DNA of 64,000 bases from Leptospira bourretii (GTDB lineage: Bacteria; Spirochaetota; Leptospiria; Leptospirales; Leptospiraceae), in the NCBI RefSeq assembly GCF_004770145.1, contig NZ_RQFW01000010.1, forward strand, positions 61,001 through 125,000, read 5' to 3'. This document shows, piece by piece, positions 54,958 to 64,000 of this stretch (position 1 is its first letter; each line of letters starts with the position of its first letter). A model generated the notes under the pieces. That model searched no databases, was not told where the DNA came from, and saw nothing but the letters and a program-made list of their open reading frames with translations. The position numbers were made by a program, and so were the translations under genes.

Positions 54958-57303
54958 TTGTCCCGCTTTCAAAAAAATACCCTCCTTACCTTTTCTCTTC
55001 TGGCGTTTGTCGCCTACGCTCCGTTATACTATTCGATTCGTAATGCGATCAAAAAAGAAACCTTGCTGGTGACTTATGATTCCCCCGAAACAGTTTCCTA
55101 TTTTAGTTTAGGAGATTGGGAGGTTACCGGAAAAGAATCCGATCCCAAAACCCTTAGGATCCTTTCCGAACTCATTGATTTTGAATTCCAAAAAGTTACA
55201 GGGGGAGTTTATCTCGGAAAAGAAAACTCTCTCTCCTCCGCCAAAAAACAAAGATCCAATTTTTTATTGTTTGGGACTTTTGAGTGGAAAGAGAAGGGGA
55301 TCGAATTCACTCCCCGCTTAAGTTCTGTCGAACAAAAATCCACTTACTCTGGTAAATCAGTTTTTCTCCCTTATGAAGAACGTGGAAAATTAGTTTCTCT
55401 TATGTATCAGTCTCTTTCTCATCTTTTCGATGAAACCATTCGTTTGCACCGTTTGATCAAACGGACACCTGAATGGAAATTTCCTTCCGAGGAAGAATTT
55501 TTGTCAGAGTCTGAGTTTGTTAGGTTATCCGAATATGATCCTAAGTCATCCTATGAGGAAAAAAACTCTCTTTTGAAAACTTTGGATTTTTCTTCTGAGT
55601 ATTTGCAGTTCATAAAGATCGGACTCAGTTTAGAAAAAAAGACGGAGGATTCATTCAAAGAAATTTGGCGCAGTGTAGATGGGAATTTCAATCTTTCCAC
55701 CTATACGAAGTTCTACGTTGCAAAAAACATTGCAGAGTTCTATTTTACAAAAAAAGAATTTAGCAAAGCCATTGAATATGCAACTGCTGCTAGAAAAGAG
55801 AGAGAATCTCTAAAATCTATATTTCACAGTGATTATGCCGACACCATTTCCTTACTGGGGAAGGCACTTGTCCTTGATGGAAAAAAAGAAGAAGCAGTTT
55901 ATTATTTAACGTCAGCACGAAAACTCTATGAAACCTTGGGATTACTCAAAGATCCAAGTTCCGTTGAAAATTCCTATTTTTATGGCCTTCTTCTTTATGA
56001 TCTGACTCAAGCAGAACTTGCTTCTTATGAATTGTCCTCCATCCGAGGAGAGGTTTTCGAAGGACCTGATCAGGTGTATTTGGATTTTAATTTGGCGAAG
56101 GTATACTATGATTTAGGTCGTTATGATGCCGCTTTGTCTTTGTTAAAAGACCAAAGGCAAATCATAATGAATGAAAGTTTAGCCAATCATGACATCGCTC
56201 TGTATTCCTATAATTTATATGCTGCTACTCTTTACAAATCTGGAAAATGGAGTGTCGCAAAATCGGTTTGGGAATCCATTGTGAATGCCAAATCCACCTA
56301 TGGAATTGAAGAAAAACCTTATCATCGGTTTGCACTTTTTAACTTGGCAGTCCTATCTAAACTTCGCAACAATCCAGAACAAACAGAAACTTATTACAAA
56401 CAATATGTAAGACTTTCGCCTTATGGACAAATTGTGGACTTACCTTCCGCAGATCGTTTTGAAATCGGAAAGACCATATATCCTTATACTTGGGATAAAC
56501 CAAATCCTAATTCTTTTACAGACTTAGAAGAAAGGACAATTAGGTCGTATACTGGCCGTTATTTGTTCAATGGACAGGATGAAGAAATCAGAGCAAGGAC
56601 TTATGAAAATAGGTTAGAAGATACCAATCTGTTTTTAGATGATTTGCTAAATGCAAAGGCCTTTCTATCGAAACCCATGTCAGCCCTTCGCAAAACCTTG
56701 TTTGGTGATCTGAAACGATTTGAAAAAGGAAACCAAATTGTATTTTTTGATATTGGTCCTGCTTTAAATCATCCCGAATATCCTGGTGTTACTTCTCTTG
56801 CCGTAGCCAAACATTTTTCTGGAATGGAAGTTGTATTATGGGAGTTACCTGGGGAAGTGGATTTATTTTTAAAGAAAGTAAAACCTGAATTAAAAGATAG
56901 GCTTTATGCTTTTCCAAACATTCGGATTCTTTCTGCTGATGGAGTGGGTGAGTTCCAGTCTGTATATCCAGACCCCAAAAATTGGATTTTGAGAAATCGA
57001 CCAATTCCCAATCTAAAGGGAAAAACCATCATCATTCGTGCGGCTAACTCAATTGATATCTATGAGCCTTATACAAAAATACTTCCTCATTTTCAAAACA
57101 TTGGAAGCGAACTAAAAGACAATCCGATCCTTTATTTTTTCAATAGAAGTATCCTCTTAAAACCTGCTGGAAAAGAAAAATTCATTCTCATCGGGAACCA
57201 ATCCATTAGAGGATTTCACCATAACTTTCAAAGTTTGGATCGTAATGGAGAACCTCCTTATTCCATCCTTCCGTTTACTGTCAGCGAGGAAGTTAACCAA
57301 TGA
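54958..57303 (+). CDS. Large TPR protein with a C-terminal methyltransferase-like domain
   Basis: I do not recognise this 781-residue protein as a whole. One N-terminal hydrophobic segment (LLTFSLLAFVAYAPLYYS) suggests anchoring. Residues about 240-480 form TPR-like helix pairs (AEFYFTKKEFSKAIEYATAARKER, LAKVYYDLGRYDAALSLLKDQ, FNLAVLSKLRNNPEQTETYYKQYV). Residues about 600-760 look like a Rossmann SAM-methyltransferase: QIVFFDIGPALNHPEYPGVTSLAVAKHF resembles motif I and VVLWELPG the acidic strand end; the usual GxGxG is not intact. Start is TTG with a poor Shine-Dalgarno sequence. The stop overlaps the next gene by four bases. Confidence 0.65.
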   Translation: MSRFQKNTLLTFSLLAFVAYAPLYYSIRNAIKKETLLVTYDSPETVSYFSLGDWEVTGKESDPKTLRILSELIDFEFQKVTGGVYLGKENSLSSAKKQRSNFLLFGTFEWKEKGIEFTPRLSSVEQKSTYSGKSVFLPYEERGKLVSLMYQSLSHLFDETIRLHRLIKRTPEWKFPSEEEFLSESEFVRLSEYDPKSSYEEKNSLLKTLDFSSEYLQFIKIGLSLEKKTEDSFKEIWRSVDGNFNLSTYTKFYVAKNIAEFYFTKKEFSKAIEYATAARKERESLKSIFHSDYADTISLLGKALVLDGKKEEAVYYLTSARKLYETLGLLKDPSSVENSYFYGLLLYDLTQAELASYELSSIRGEVFEGPDQVYLDFNLAKVYYDLGRYDAALSLLKDQRQIIMNESLANHDIALYSYNLYAATLYKSGKWSVAKSVWESIVNAKSTYGIEEKPYHRFALFNLAVLSKLRNNPEQTETYYKQYVRLSPYGQIVDLPSADRFEIGKTIYPYTWDKPNPNSFTDLEERTIRSYTGRYLFNGQDEEIRARTYENRLEDTNLFLDDLLNAKAFLSKPMSALRKTLFGDLKRFEKGNQIVFFDIGPALNHPEYPGVTSLAVAKHFSGMEVVLWELPGEVDLFLKKVKPELKDRLYAFPNIRILSADGVGEFQSVYPDPKNWILRNRPIPNLKGKTIIIRAANSIDIYEPYTKILPHFQNIGSELKDNPILYFFNRSILLKPAGKEKFILIGNQSIRGFHHNFQSLDRNGEPPYSILPFTVSEEVNQ

Positions 57304-58295
57304 ATTTATTTGAAACAGAATTTCTTTTTTGTATCCTGTCCGGTCTCTTTTTGTTCCATACGCTTAGCAGAATTTCCGAAGAGGGAAAACGTAATGATTT
57401 AATTTTCCATTGGATTTTCATTACTGTCTTTGGATTTTTAATCACTGAAGGTATAAAAAAATGGGGAATTCGTTCGGAAATTTGGAATACAGATTCTGTA
57501 TTTGCCTACATTACAAAAACAAATCTGCTTTTATTTCTTTGTCATTCCTCATTGGAAGAAAGATGGTTTTCTTTCCAACCATTTAGAAGGTTTTTTGTTT
57601 CGATTTTTTTATTTTTGTTTTGGGTGGGAGTTCTATTTGGAATTCATTTCTTTCAAACCACAATCCTTGCCCAAGACAATACATTGATTTTGCCTTTTGC
57701 GATTTCTCTTGGTGCCTTTGTTTGGATGAGAGAGATGTTTTGGCCTCTTGAAAGGGCCGATAAACAAGAGTTAACTTATGATTCTTCTCGTTTCGTTTAT
57801 TTAAGTTTCCTACCAATTGCCTTTCTCGTTTTGTCTCCCTGGAAAGCGGATGTACAATTTTATTCCTATGTATCTAACTTTCTTTTTTATGGAATCGCTT
57901 CTTCTGTAGGTTTTTTCTTGGTTTCGAAATGGAAAAAAGAAGAAGTTTCATCTGCATCAGAGATTGGGATTTGGATGGGAACCTTGGCATTTTCTTCTTG
58001 TTTGGGAACGGAAATTTTAGTGGTTCTCCCCTTAGCGTTTCTCTCCGGAATTTTTGGCCGTTTGTTGTATTCTTATTTGGCTTCCCTTCGTTGGTCTGAG
58101 CCGGGAATTCGGGGTGTTTTGTCTTTTCTCTACCCGGCCATACTGGGAGTTTTCCTCCCTTTTTTATTGGCTGAACCGAATCTCTGGGTGCATTCACCCT
58201 ATGTATTGTTAGGGGTTCAAGTTCTCTATTTTTTGAGTTTTTATTTGGTCGCTTGTTTTAGTTTCGGGATCATCCTCTTCTTCAAACAAAAGTAA
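57300..58295 (+). CDS. Hypothetical polytopic membrane protein
   Basis: The 331-residue protein has about nine or ten hydrophobic helices and no recognised family. No obvious transport or catalytic motif is seen; [10 protein letters not shown] and [10 protein letters not shown] are short polar loops. Its ATG overlaps the stop of the TPR gene (ATGA), so the two are made together and probably act together in the inner membrane. Confidence 0.65.
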   Translation: MNLFETEFLFCILSGLFLFHTLSRISEEGKRNDLIFHWIFITVFGFLITEGIKKWGIRSEIWNTDSVFAYITKTNLLLFLCHSSLEERWFSFQPFRRFFVSIFLFLFWVGVLFGIHFFQTTILAQDNTLILPFAISLGAFVWMREMFWPLERADKQELTYDSSRFVYLSFLPIAFLVLSPWKADVQFYSYVSNFLFYGIASSVGFFLVSKWKKEEVSSASEIGIWMGTLAFSSCLGTEILVVLPLAFLSGIFGRLLYSYLASLRWSEPGIRGVLSFLYPAILGVFLPFLLAEPNLWVHSPYVLLGVQVLYFLSFYLVACFSFGIILFFKQK

Positions 58296-58345
58296 GATTA
58301 TTTTTCGAAAAAACAATCGACAGTCGATTTTTTCATGTCGATAGT

Positions 58346-60325
58346 ATGCCTGTGACTAAATCTTCGGATTCGAAATTCATCATCACGGACGATCCTTTTT
58401 TTGAAGGCAAAATTGCCGATTATTCCAAAAAAATCAAAGCCAAGGTTTTGACCTTAAATGAATTGGATCAAATTGAATCTGACTCAAACGGTCGCATCGC
58501 CAAAGTATTGTTTTATATCTCAAGGTATGAGTTGGAAACCAAACACCATGAGATCCATCAATTTTTAAAGAACCATCCGACCATCATGTCGAACTTCATA
58601 GTGCGAGCTCCCATCGATTATACAGGATACATCGCCCTAAATATAGAAGAGGATTTGTTTTTTACCAACGTCCCCGATGATGCCCCCCTTATCTTTTTAG
58701 TGAAGGCACTAGCGAACGCTTTTACTAGTCTCCAGATGGTTGTGGATAAATTCGAACTTCAAAAACGAATTAATGTTTCCACAAATGAAATTTCTAAACT
58801 AACAAAAATTGGGATCAGTCTTGCGAACGAAAAAGATTTTACAAAACTTCTTCGTGATATTTTGAATTCTGCTCGGGAAATTTCCAATTCTGATTCTGGT
58901 TCTTTGTATCTTGTGGAAAAAGATGAAAGGGGAAATCCTCGCAATCTAAGATTCAAAATTTCTGCATTAGATTTGAATTCCGATGAATTTATTTTACCTA
59001 TCAACAAAAAGAGCATTGCAGGTTACGTAGCTTTTACCGGAAAACAGCTCAATATTCCAAATGTGTACGAATTGTCCGGAAAAGAAGAGTATAAGTTTAA
59101 TAGTGATTTTGATAAAATGAGTAATTATTATTCAAAATCAATGCTCGTGGTTCCGATGAAAGACCACCATGATGAAGTGGTGGGAGTCATCCAACTCATC
59201 AACAGAAAGAAAAATTTTCAAACTAAACTCACTTTAGAGGAAATGAAAACCAATTCCATTTTGGAATATGATAAGTACTCCGAAGAATTGGTGATGGCTG
59301 TGGCAGGGCAAGCGGCAGTGGCCATCCAAAATAACAATTTGGTTCATGACATTGAAACCTTGTTCGAAGGATTTGTCACCGCAAGTGTATCAGCCATTGA
59401 ATCCAGGGATCCAACTACTTCGGGTCATTCATTCCGTGTGGCACAATACACAGTTGGGCTTGCTGAGTCAGTGAATGCGATTCAAACAGGTAGATTCAAA
59501 GACGTACATTTTAATGAATCGCAGGTAAAAGAAATTCGTTACGCTTCTCTTCTTCATGATTTTGGTAAGGTAGGAGTTCGGGAAAAGGTTCTTGTCAAAG
59601 CCAAAAAACTAGAAGATTATGAATTGGATTTAATTCGATGGCGTTTCCAATTTATTCTGAAAGATGTGGAAGCAAAACTGGCTCAAAAAAAAATCGATTA
59701 CTTAAAAAAACATGGTAACAATGGTTATCCGGAATTCGAAAAATCCATTCATTTGGAATACACTTTAGAAAAAGAAAAACTAGAAGAAATGGTTCGGGTG
59801 ATTTCCGAATCCAATGAACCTTCTATTTTAGAAGAAGGTAATTCTAACTTTTTAGAAGAAATTTCAAAGATGAGTTATCACACTACCGATGGAAGCCAAT
59901 TGAATTTACTCATGCCAAAAGAATTTGGATTTTTATCGATTCGGCGTGGGTCTTTGGATTTTGATGAAAGACGCGAGATTGAATCCCACGTAGAACATAC
60001 CTTTCAATTTTTATCTAAAATTCCTTGGACACGAGAACTAAAAATGGTTCCTGCCATTGCCCACGGCCACCATGAAAAATTAAATGGATCAGGATACCCA
60101 AGGGGACTTTCGGCAGTGGAGATCCCAGTTCAGGCCAAGATGATGGCCATTGCTGATATCTTTGATGCACTTACGGACCAAGACCGCCCTTATAAAAAGG
60201 CAGTGCCACTGGACCGTGCTTTTGATATTTTAAAGATGGAAGTCCGAGACCAACACATCGATGGGGATCTCCTTGATATCTTTATTGGTAGTCATACTTA
60301 CGAAAAAATCCTGCATAAACGATAA
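58346..60325 (+). CDS. GAF and HD-GYP domain protein, probable c-di-GMP phosphodiesterase
   Basis: The 659-residue cytoplasmic protein has an N-terminal region of about 140 residues of unknown type, a GAF sensor domain (about residues 150-330), and an HD-GYP domain from about 340. The metal-binding HD is H404-D405 in [16 protein letters not shown], and the GYP part is [16 protein letters not shown] with NGSGYP at residues 580-585, followed by [19 protein letters not shown]. An extra 115 or so residues (about 423-537) separate the two halves. The catalytic residues are intact, so c-di-GMP breakdown is likely. It stands alone. Confidence 0.85.
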   Translation: MPVTKSSDSKFIITDDPFFEGKIADYSKKIKAKVLTLNELDQIESDSNGRIAKVLFYISRYELETKHHEIHQFLKNHPTIMSNFIVRAPIDYTGYIALNIEEDLFFTNVPDDAPLIFLVKALANAFTSLQMVVDKFELQKRINVSTNEISKLTKIGISLANEKDFTKLLRDILNSAREISNSDSGSLYLVEKDERGNPRNLRFKISALDLNSDEFILPINKKSIAGYVAFTGKQLNIPNVYELSGKEEYKFNSDFDKMSNYYSKSMLVVPMKDHHDEVVGVIQLINRKKNFQTKLTLEEMKTNSILEYDKYSEELVMAVAGQAAVAIQNNNLVHDIETLFEGFVTASVSAIESRDPTTSGHSFRVAQYTVGLAESVNAIQTGRFKDVHFNESQVKEIRYASLLHDFGKVGVREKVLVKAKKLEDYELDLIRWRFQFILKDVEAKLAQKKIDYLKKHGNNGYPEFEKSIHLEYTLEKEKLEEMVRVISESNEPSILEEGNSNFLEEISKMSYHTTDGSQLNLLMPKEFGFLSIRRGSLDFDERREIESHVEHTFQFLSKIPWTRELKMVPAIAHGHHEKLNGSGYPRGLSAVEIPVQAKMMAIADIFDALTDQDRPYKKAVPLDRAFDILKMEVRDQHIDGDLLDIFIGSHTYEKILHKR

Positions 60326-60398
60326 GTAAAACACGAAAAATAATTCGCATTTCCCCCTTCTTTTTTCCCCTGAACTTGTCTAAACGGTGGGGGTAAAA

Positions 60399-61235
60399 AT
60401 GAATTTTAATTTAGTTAGCAGGACCGTGATCATCACGGGAATTACAGATTCTTCATCACTCGCTTTAGTCATCGCAAAAGAGTGTAAACAATTGGGTGCC
60501 AAACTCATTTGTACAGGACTTGGAAAAACAGAGTTTCACGAAAATCTTTCACATGCGGGACTTTCTTTTTTAGAACGTACATATTCAGATTTTACAAATA
60601 CCGTCAAAACCGAATTAGGTGAGGATACTATTGTATATCCCTTAGATGTTACCATTCAGGCAAATATTGATTCATTTGCTGAGTTCTTAAAATTGAATCA
60701 AATTAAAATTCATTCCGTTTTGCATTCCATCGCTATGGATAAAACAATTCGCCAAGGTAAAGTAAAACCCATCATGACCATATCACGTGAGGAATTTATG
60801 GATGCAATGAACGTATCCGCGTTTTCGCTTCTTGCCCTTACGCAAAGTCTTTACCAAAGGGAAATACTAGCCGAGGCCAGTTCCATTGTTGCTTTGAGTT
60901 ATTTAGGAGCGGAAAGAGTTGTTTCCCATCCTTACAAAAATATCGGTATCGCAAAATCTGCATTAGAGAGACTCGTAAAAGAAATGGCGATGGAATTAGG
61001 AAAGGAAAAACAAATTCAGGTCAACGCCATTCGATTTTCTCCTTACCGGGCCAGTAAAGCGGGTTCTGCCATTGAAGGACTGGAAGAAGCAGAGTTGAAT
61101 TGTCAACTTCTTGCCCCTTTAGGAAATGCCTCAGCAAAAGATTTAGCTGAGGAAGTTGCTTATTTGTTTCGGCCAGGAAACCGCATTACAGGCGAAATAC
61201 GACATGTGGATGGCGGTTACCATATCCGTGGGTAA
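60399..61235 (+). CDS. FabI-like enoyl-ACP reductase (short-chain dehydrogenase family)
   Basis: The protein of about 278 residues starts with TVIITGITDSSSLALVIAKECKQLGAKL, the FabI-type NAD motif. VALSYLGAERVVSHPYKNIGIAKSALERLVKEMA carries the catalytic Tyr-x6-Lys pair exactly as in FabI (LSYLGAER is identical). Later VNAIRFSPYRAS replaces the common VNAISAGPIRT, so substrate contacts differ. FabI reduces the double bond of enoyl-ACP in fatty acid elongation. ATG 60399 is chosen because GGTGGGGGT lies directly upstream; a GTG 12 bases earlier is an alternative. May be a paralogue. Confidence 0.78.
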   Translation: MNFNLVSRTVIITGITDSSSLALVIAKECKQLGAKLICTGLGKTEFHENLSHAGLSFLERTYSDFTNTVKTELGEDTIVYPLDVTIQANIDSFAEFLKLNQIKIHSVLHSIAMDKTIRQGKVKPIMTISREEFMDAMNVSAFSLLALTQSLYQREILAEASSIVALSYLGAERVVSHPYKNIGIAKSALERLVKEMAMELGKEKQIQVNAIRFSPYRASKAGSAIEGLEEAELNCQLLAPLGNASAKDLAEEVAYLFRPGNRITGEIRHVDGGYHIRG

Positions 61236-61237
61236 TT

Positions 61238-62659
61238 TTATGTGAATCGTTCTTTGATCAAACTTTCGAAATGATTCCCTCTTTCTTCAAAGTTTTTATA
61301 CAAATCAAAACTAGCTCCTGCCGGTGAAAATATCACCGACAAGGAGTTTGGTTCATTTTCTTTCTCTGTAATCGTTGGAGAACCGATTGTATTCGATTGA
61401 AGAGTAGAATCAATTTTGTTTTTTAGATCGCTGACAAGTGTGGGAAGGTCCTGAAAATAACGAACGGGAAGTCCTGTCTGATCAAACTCAGATTTCCAAA
61501 CTTCAACAGCTTTTCCATAAACCCAAAGGGGACAGTCCAATTCATTCCATCTTTTTAAAAAAGGTTCGATTGGTTCTGTTTTTGGAATCCCTCCTAAAAT
61601 CAAAAACAATCCATCTCCTCTTTTGAATCCAGAAATTCCTGAAAGCATGGAATGGAGGTTTGTTGATTTTGAATCATTGATAAATTGGATTTTTTTGTAT
61701 TGGTTTTTAAATTCAGAACTATCTATCTTTTTGAATCGGTGTGGAAGTCCGCTAAAGGACTCAAATCCATTTTGGATTTCCATTGGATTCATTCCCAATG
61801 ATTCACTAAGAGCAATGGCAAAACATAAATTCATTAAGTTGTGTTTTCCTTTGAGTGGGAATTTGGAGGCATCATAAATATGGTTTGGCGTGTGAATTTG
61901 ATTTGGATTTAAACAAACAAAATATTTTTGATCTTCACCTATGAATTGTAAGTTGGTGTATTCCGATGGTAATTCGGAAAGATATTGTAAAAAGTTTGGA
62001 TTAATAAATGATTTGTGTTCGGGATTTTCTAAATTTTGGATTTTCCATTTTGCTTTTGCATAGGATTCCATGGTTTTATGTCGTTCCAAATGGTCTGAGG
62101 CTAAATTGAGAATAGCAGAGCAAGTTAATTCTAAGTTAGGTGAATCGTCTAATTGATAACTGGAAAGTTCTAAAACAACTAAATCAAGTGGTTCTAAACA
62201 AAAAGATGTAAAAGGAACTCCAATGTTTCCTCCCATTTTTGAATTAGGAAATTTTGATTTTAAGATATGATATGTGAGGGCTGTCGTTGTTGATTTTCCA
62301 TCCGTTCCCGTGATTCCAATGATAGGTCCTTTGTAAAAAACACGCGCTAAACAAATTTCACTGAGTATAGGGAGTTGTCTTTCTTTCGCAACTTTTAGGA
62401 TGGGATGGTCAGGGAGAATACCAGGGCTTTTGATGATACAATCGATCCCTTCCAATCTCTCCTGTGGGTGATTGTCTGACAAAACCGAAACATACAAAAC
62501 TGAGTTTGCTTTTTCTGGAAACTTGTCTGCCAAGACAGAACGTTTTCCTAGAGAAGATAATAACTTGGCGGAAGAATCACCAGAGGACCCACCACCTAAA
62601 ATGAGGAAATTTTGGAACTGGTCGAAGTCGGAACGAGTGGGAATGGATTCAGAAAACAT
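61238..62659 (-). CDS. murD: UDP-N-acetylmuramoylalanine--D-glutamate ligase
   Basis: MurD adds D-glutamate to UDP-MurNAc-L-Ala in peptidoglycan synthesis. The protein has the Rossmann-like start FLILGGGSSGDSSAKLLSSLGK, the Mur ligase ATP loop GITGTDGKSTTTALTYHIL, and the catalytic segment LELSSYQLDDSP. HKTMESYAKAKWKI and NDSKSTNLHSML are further Mur signatures. The frame opens to 62731, but I chose ATG 62659, which has GGAG nine bases upstream and gives the usual short N-terminus; 473 residues is normal. No other mur genes are adjacent. Confidence 0.93.
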   Translation of the reverse strand: MFSESIPTRSDFDQFQNFLILGGGSSGDSSAKLLSSLGKRSVLADKFPEKANSVLYVSVLSDNHPQERLEGIDCIIKSPGILPDHPILKVAKERQLPILSEICLARVFYKGPIIGITGTDGKSTTTALTYHILKSKFPNSKMGGNIGVPFTSFCLEPLDLVVLELSSYQLDDSPNLELTCSAILNLASDHLERHKTMESYAKAKWKIQNLENPEHKSFINPNFLQYLSELPSEYTNLQFIGEDQKYFVCLNPNQIHTPNHIYDASKFPLKGKHNLMNLCFAIALSESLGMNPMEIQNGFESFSGLPHRFKKIDSSEFKNQYKKIQFINDSKSTNLHSMLSGISGFKRGDGLFLILGGIPKTEPIEPFLKRWNELDCPLWVYGKAVEVWKSEFDQTGLPVRYFQDLPTLVSDLKNKIDSTLQSNTIGSPTITEKENEPNSLSVIFSPAGASFDLYKNFEERGNHFESLIKERFT

Positions 62660-62719
62660 TGATTGACACTCCGCTAAAATACGATGATTTTGTAAAATCA
62701 TATCAGGTTGGGTAAATCG

Positions 62720-63052
62720 GTGCTGAAACACGAAGTGAAAGACGGAAAACTAGTCGTTTATCTGGAAGGTCGATTGGACGTTTCTGTGGCAAATGAAGTG
62801 GAAGAGGGCCTTATGGAACTCATCGATAATGCTGGACATAGAAAGGTCCTCTTAAACATGAAAGATGTCGAATATATGTCTTCTTCCGGGTTTAGAGCTT
62901 GTATTTCCACTCTAAGAAAACTCAATTCAAAAGAGGGTTCTCTTAAAATCTCCAATATCAAACCTGCGGTCAAACGTATCTTTGATGTCATTGAACTTAC
63001 TTCTCTTTTTGATATCTACGATTCAGAAGATGCAGCGCTCAAAGCGTTCTAA
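62720..63052 (+). CDS. STAS-domain anti-sigma factor antagonist
   Basis: The protein of about 110 residues is one STAS domain of the SpoIIAA/RsbV type: LVVYLEGRLDVSVANEVEEGLMELID, then VLLNMKDVEYMSSSGFRACISTLRKL with the phosphorylatable serine in the SSG motif. When unphosphorylated, such proteins bind an anti-sigma kinase and free a sigma factor. No kinase or phosphatase is adjacent. GTG 62720 has GGTTGGG seven bases upstream; a TTG at 62708 is the alternative. trpC follows after eight bases. Confidence 0.87.
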   Translation: MLKHEVKDGKLVVYLEGRLDVSVANEVEEGLMELIDNAGHRKVLLNMKDVEYMSSSGFRACISTLRKLNSKEGSLKISNIKPAVKRIFDVIELTSLFDIYDSEDAALKAF

Positions 63053-63060
63053 GCGGGTCC

Positions 63061-63819
63061 TTGAATCCAGTTTTACATAAGATCGTTGAGACCAAACATG
63101 AAGAGATCCTGCAAGCAAAGGGTAGGTCTCTTCCCGCTCGCAAAGTTCCCATTCGTCCATGGGAATCAAATCTCAAAACGAGTTCTATTTCAGTCATAGC
63201 AGAATGCAAAAAAGGAAGTCCTAGTTCGGGAGTTCTTCGGCCAAATTATGATCCTGTAGAAATTGCCTCCATCTATGAATCCTCGGGGGCTGGTGCGATT
63301 TCTGTTCTCACCGACTCAAAGTATTTTTTTGGATCGTTAACGGATTTAGCTTCTGTGGCAGAGTCTGTTTCCATTCCTGTGATTCGTAAAGATTTCATTA
63401 TTGATCCTCTGCAAATTGAAGAGGCTTATTCTTATGGAGCTTCTGCGATTTTACTCATTGTACGAATCCTTACTCCAAAAGAATTATCGTCTTTACATAG
63501 TTTTGCGAAAAATTTAGGTCTTGCTGTCCTTGTCGAAACACACAACAAAGAGGAAGTAAAAATTGCCTTGGGCTCTGGTGCCACAACCATCGGCATCAAT
63601 ACTAGGGATTTAGACACTTTTCAGATTCATAAAAACCTTATCGAAGAAATTGCGCAAGAACTGGATGATTCTATCATTCGGGTTGCGGAATCGGGTATCT
63701 CAAGTTTTAACGATTGGCAAAAATACAAAGGTATCGTAGATTCTATGTTAGTTGGGACTTACTTTATGAAAAGTAAGGACATTGCAAAAGATTTTCGTTC
63801 TCTTTTGTCCGGAATCTAA
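63061..63819 (+). CDS. trpC: Indole-3-glycerol-phosphate synthase
   Basis: TrpC closes the indole ring in tryptophan synthesis. The 252-residue TIM barrel shows VIAECKKGSPSSGVLR, the N-terminal signature, then AGAISVLTDSKYFFGSLTDL, VIRKDFIIDPLQIEEAYSYGASAILLIVRIL, GINTRDLDTFQI and VAESGIS, which are all the family motifs with the catalytic lysines and glutamates. The start is TTG at 63061, eight bases after the STAS stop. Other trp genes are not in this window. Confidence 0.94.
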   Translation: MNPVLHKIVETKHEEILQAKGRSLPARKVPIRPWESNLKTSSISVIAECKKGSPSSGVLRPNYDPVEIASIYESSGAGAISVLTDSKYFFGSLTDLASVAESVSIPVIRKDFIIDPLQIEEAYSYGASAILLIVRILTPKELSSLHSFAKNLGLAVLVETHNKEEVKIALGSGATTIGINTRDLDTFQIHKNLIEEIAQELDDSIIRVAESGISSFNDWQKYKGIVDSMLVGTYFMKSKDIAKDFRSLLSGI

Positions 63820-63953
63820 TCTCAGGTTTTTTATTACATTCTACAAAACTCAGGTTTGGACTTCTGAAACATTTGGGGTATCCCTTACGAAGCGCCAAAA
63901 TTTCAAATATAATTTAGCTTTTCTCCTATTGTCCTTCTACTAATCTATCCCCC
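63820..63953. other. Intergenic stretch with no gene seen
   Basis: This 134-bp stretch follows trpC and contains no reading frame, strong hairpin or RNA that I can identify. It is AT-rich and includes TATAAT-like sequence (AAATATAATTT near 63905), so it may hold the promoter of the next gene. Confidence 0.4.
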
Positions 63954-64000
63954 ATGAACTGGAAGCAATTCCTAAAGGGATTCATTTTGTTTCTATTGTA
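63954..64000 (+). CDS. Start of a possible gene, cut by the window end
   Basis: An ATG at 63954 opens MNWKQFLKGFILFLL, a basic start followed by a hydrophobic run like a signal peptide or membrane anchor. Only 15 codons are visible, so the gene cannot be named. No clear Shine-Dalgarno sequence precedes it (CTATCCCCC), which lowers confidence. Confidence 0.45.
   Translation, partial: MNWKQFLKGFILFLL

Overview
The window looks like chromosomal DNA from a spirochaete of the genus Leptospira, probably the saprophytic (L. biflexa-like) side of the genus. This is an inference from several signs. There is a complete heme cluster with a fused hemC-hemD gene and a TGACA-N6-TGACA 'hem-box' in front of hemA. 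The EF-G is of the mitochondrial/spirochaete type. There are spirochaetal flagellar hook genes, relaxed lipoprotein signals and a moderate GC content (near 40 percent by eye). I see no insertion sequence, prophage or CRISPR array; nearly all of the window is dense core-genome coding sequence.

Layout. 0-5.8 kb: a carotenoid-type FAD oxidoreductase, homoserine kinase, two small hypotheticals, a DsbA-like thioredoxin protein and malate dehydrogenase, closed by a terminator. 5.8-14 kb: a hydrolase and a MarR regulator diverge across a 44-bp perfect palindrome. A leftward run follows: fusA, a LysM/degenerate-M23 protein, an amidohydrolase, two cyclic-nucleotide-binding proteins, tRNA-Arg(CCT) and prmC. 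14-22.4 kb: TrkH, a UbiA-family prenyltransferase, a TlpA-like thioredoxin, several hypotheticals, a PhaR-like regulator, a HEAT-repeat protein and cysK. 22.4-33.6 kb: topA (apparently with an AUC start codon) and hemH run rightward into a leftward operon hemA-hemCD-hemB-hemL-hemE-hemN-hemG. 33.7-36.6 kb: msrB, a 17-bp tandem repeat, a small exported protein, the RNase P RNA and a NERD-domain P-loop protein. 36.7-51 kb: a lipoprotein, siroheme genes (cobA, met8-like), sulfite reductase cysJI, a BASS transporter, a TauD-like dioxygenase, cysN, cysD, cysH and the sulfate ABC importer (cysA, cysW, cysT, sbp). 51-54.9 kb: fliK, flgD and flgE, then a terminator. 55-64 kb: a TPR/methyltransferase-like protein with a membrane partner, a GAF/HD-GYP protein, a FabI-like reductase, murD, a STAS protein, trpC and the start of one further gene.

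How the genes work together. The heme operon makes uroporphyrinogen III (HemA, HemL, HemB, HemCD) and carries it to protoheme (HemE, HemN, HemG, HemH). CobA and the Met8-like enzyme divert uroporphyrinogen III to siroheme, the cofactor of the adjacent sulfite reductase CysI. The sulfur locus imports sulfate, activates it (CysDN), reduces APS directly (CysH carries iron-sulfur cysteines; no APS kinase is present here) and reduces sulfite to sulfide (CysJI). CysK, about 16 kb away, makes cysteine. A TauD-like dioxygenase and a BASS transporter sit inside this locus and could add an organosulfur source, which is inference.

Most notable points: the AUC start of topA; the tRNA-Arg wedged 2 and 7 nt between two genes; the 44-bp palindrome; a cysteine-free FlgE with Ser where other spirochaetes carry the cross-linking Cys; a hairpin that includes the start codon of the TauD-like gene; and the TPR/methyltransferase-like fusion with its membrane partner. 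I found no clear evidence of a wholly new multi-gene system.
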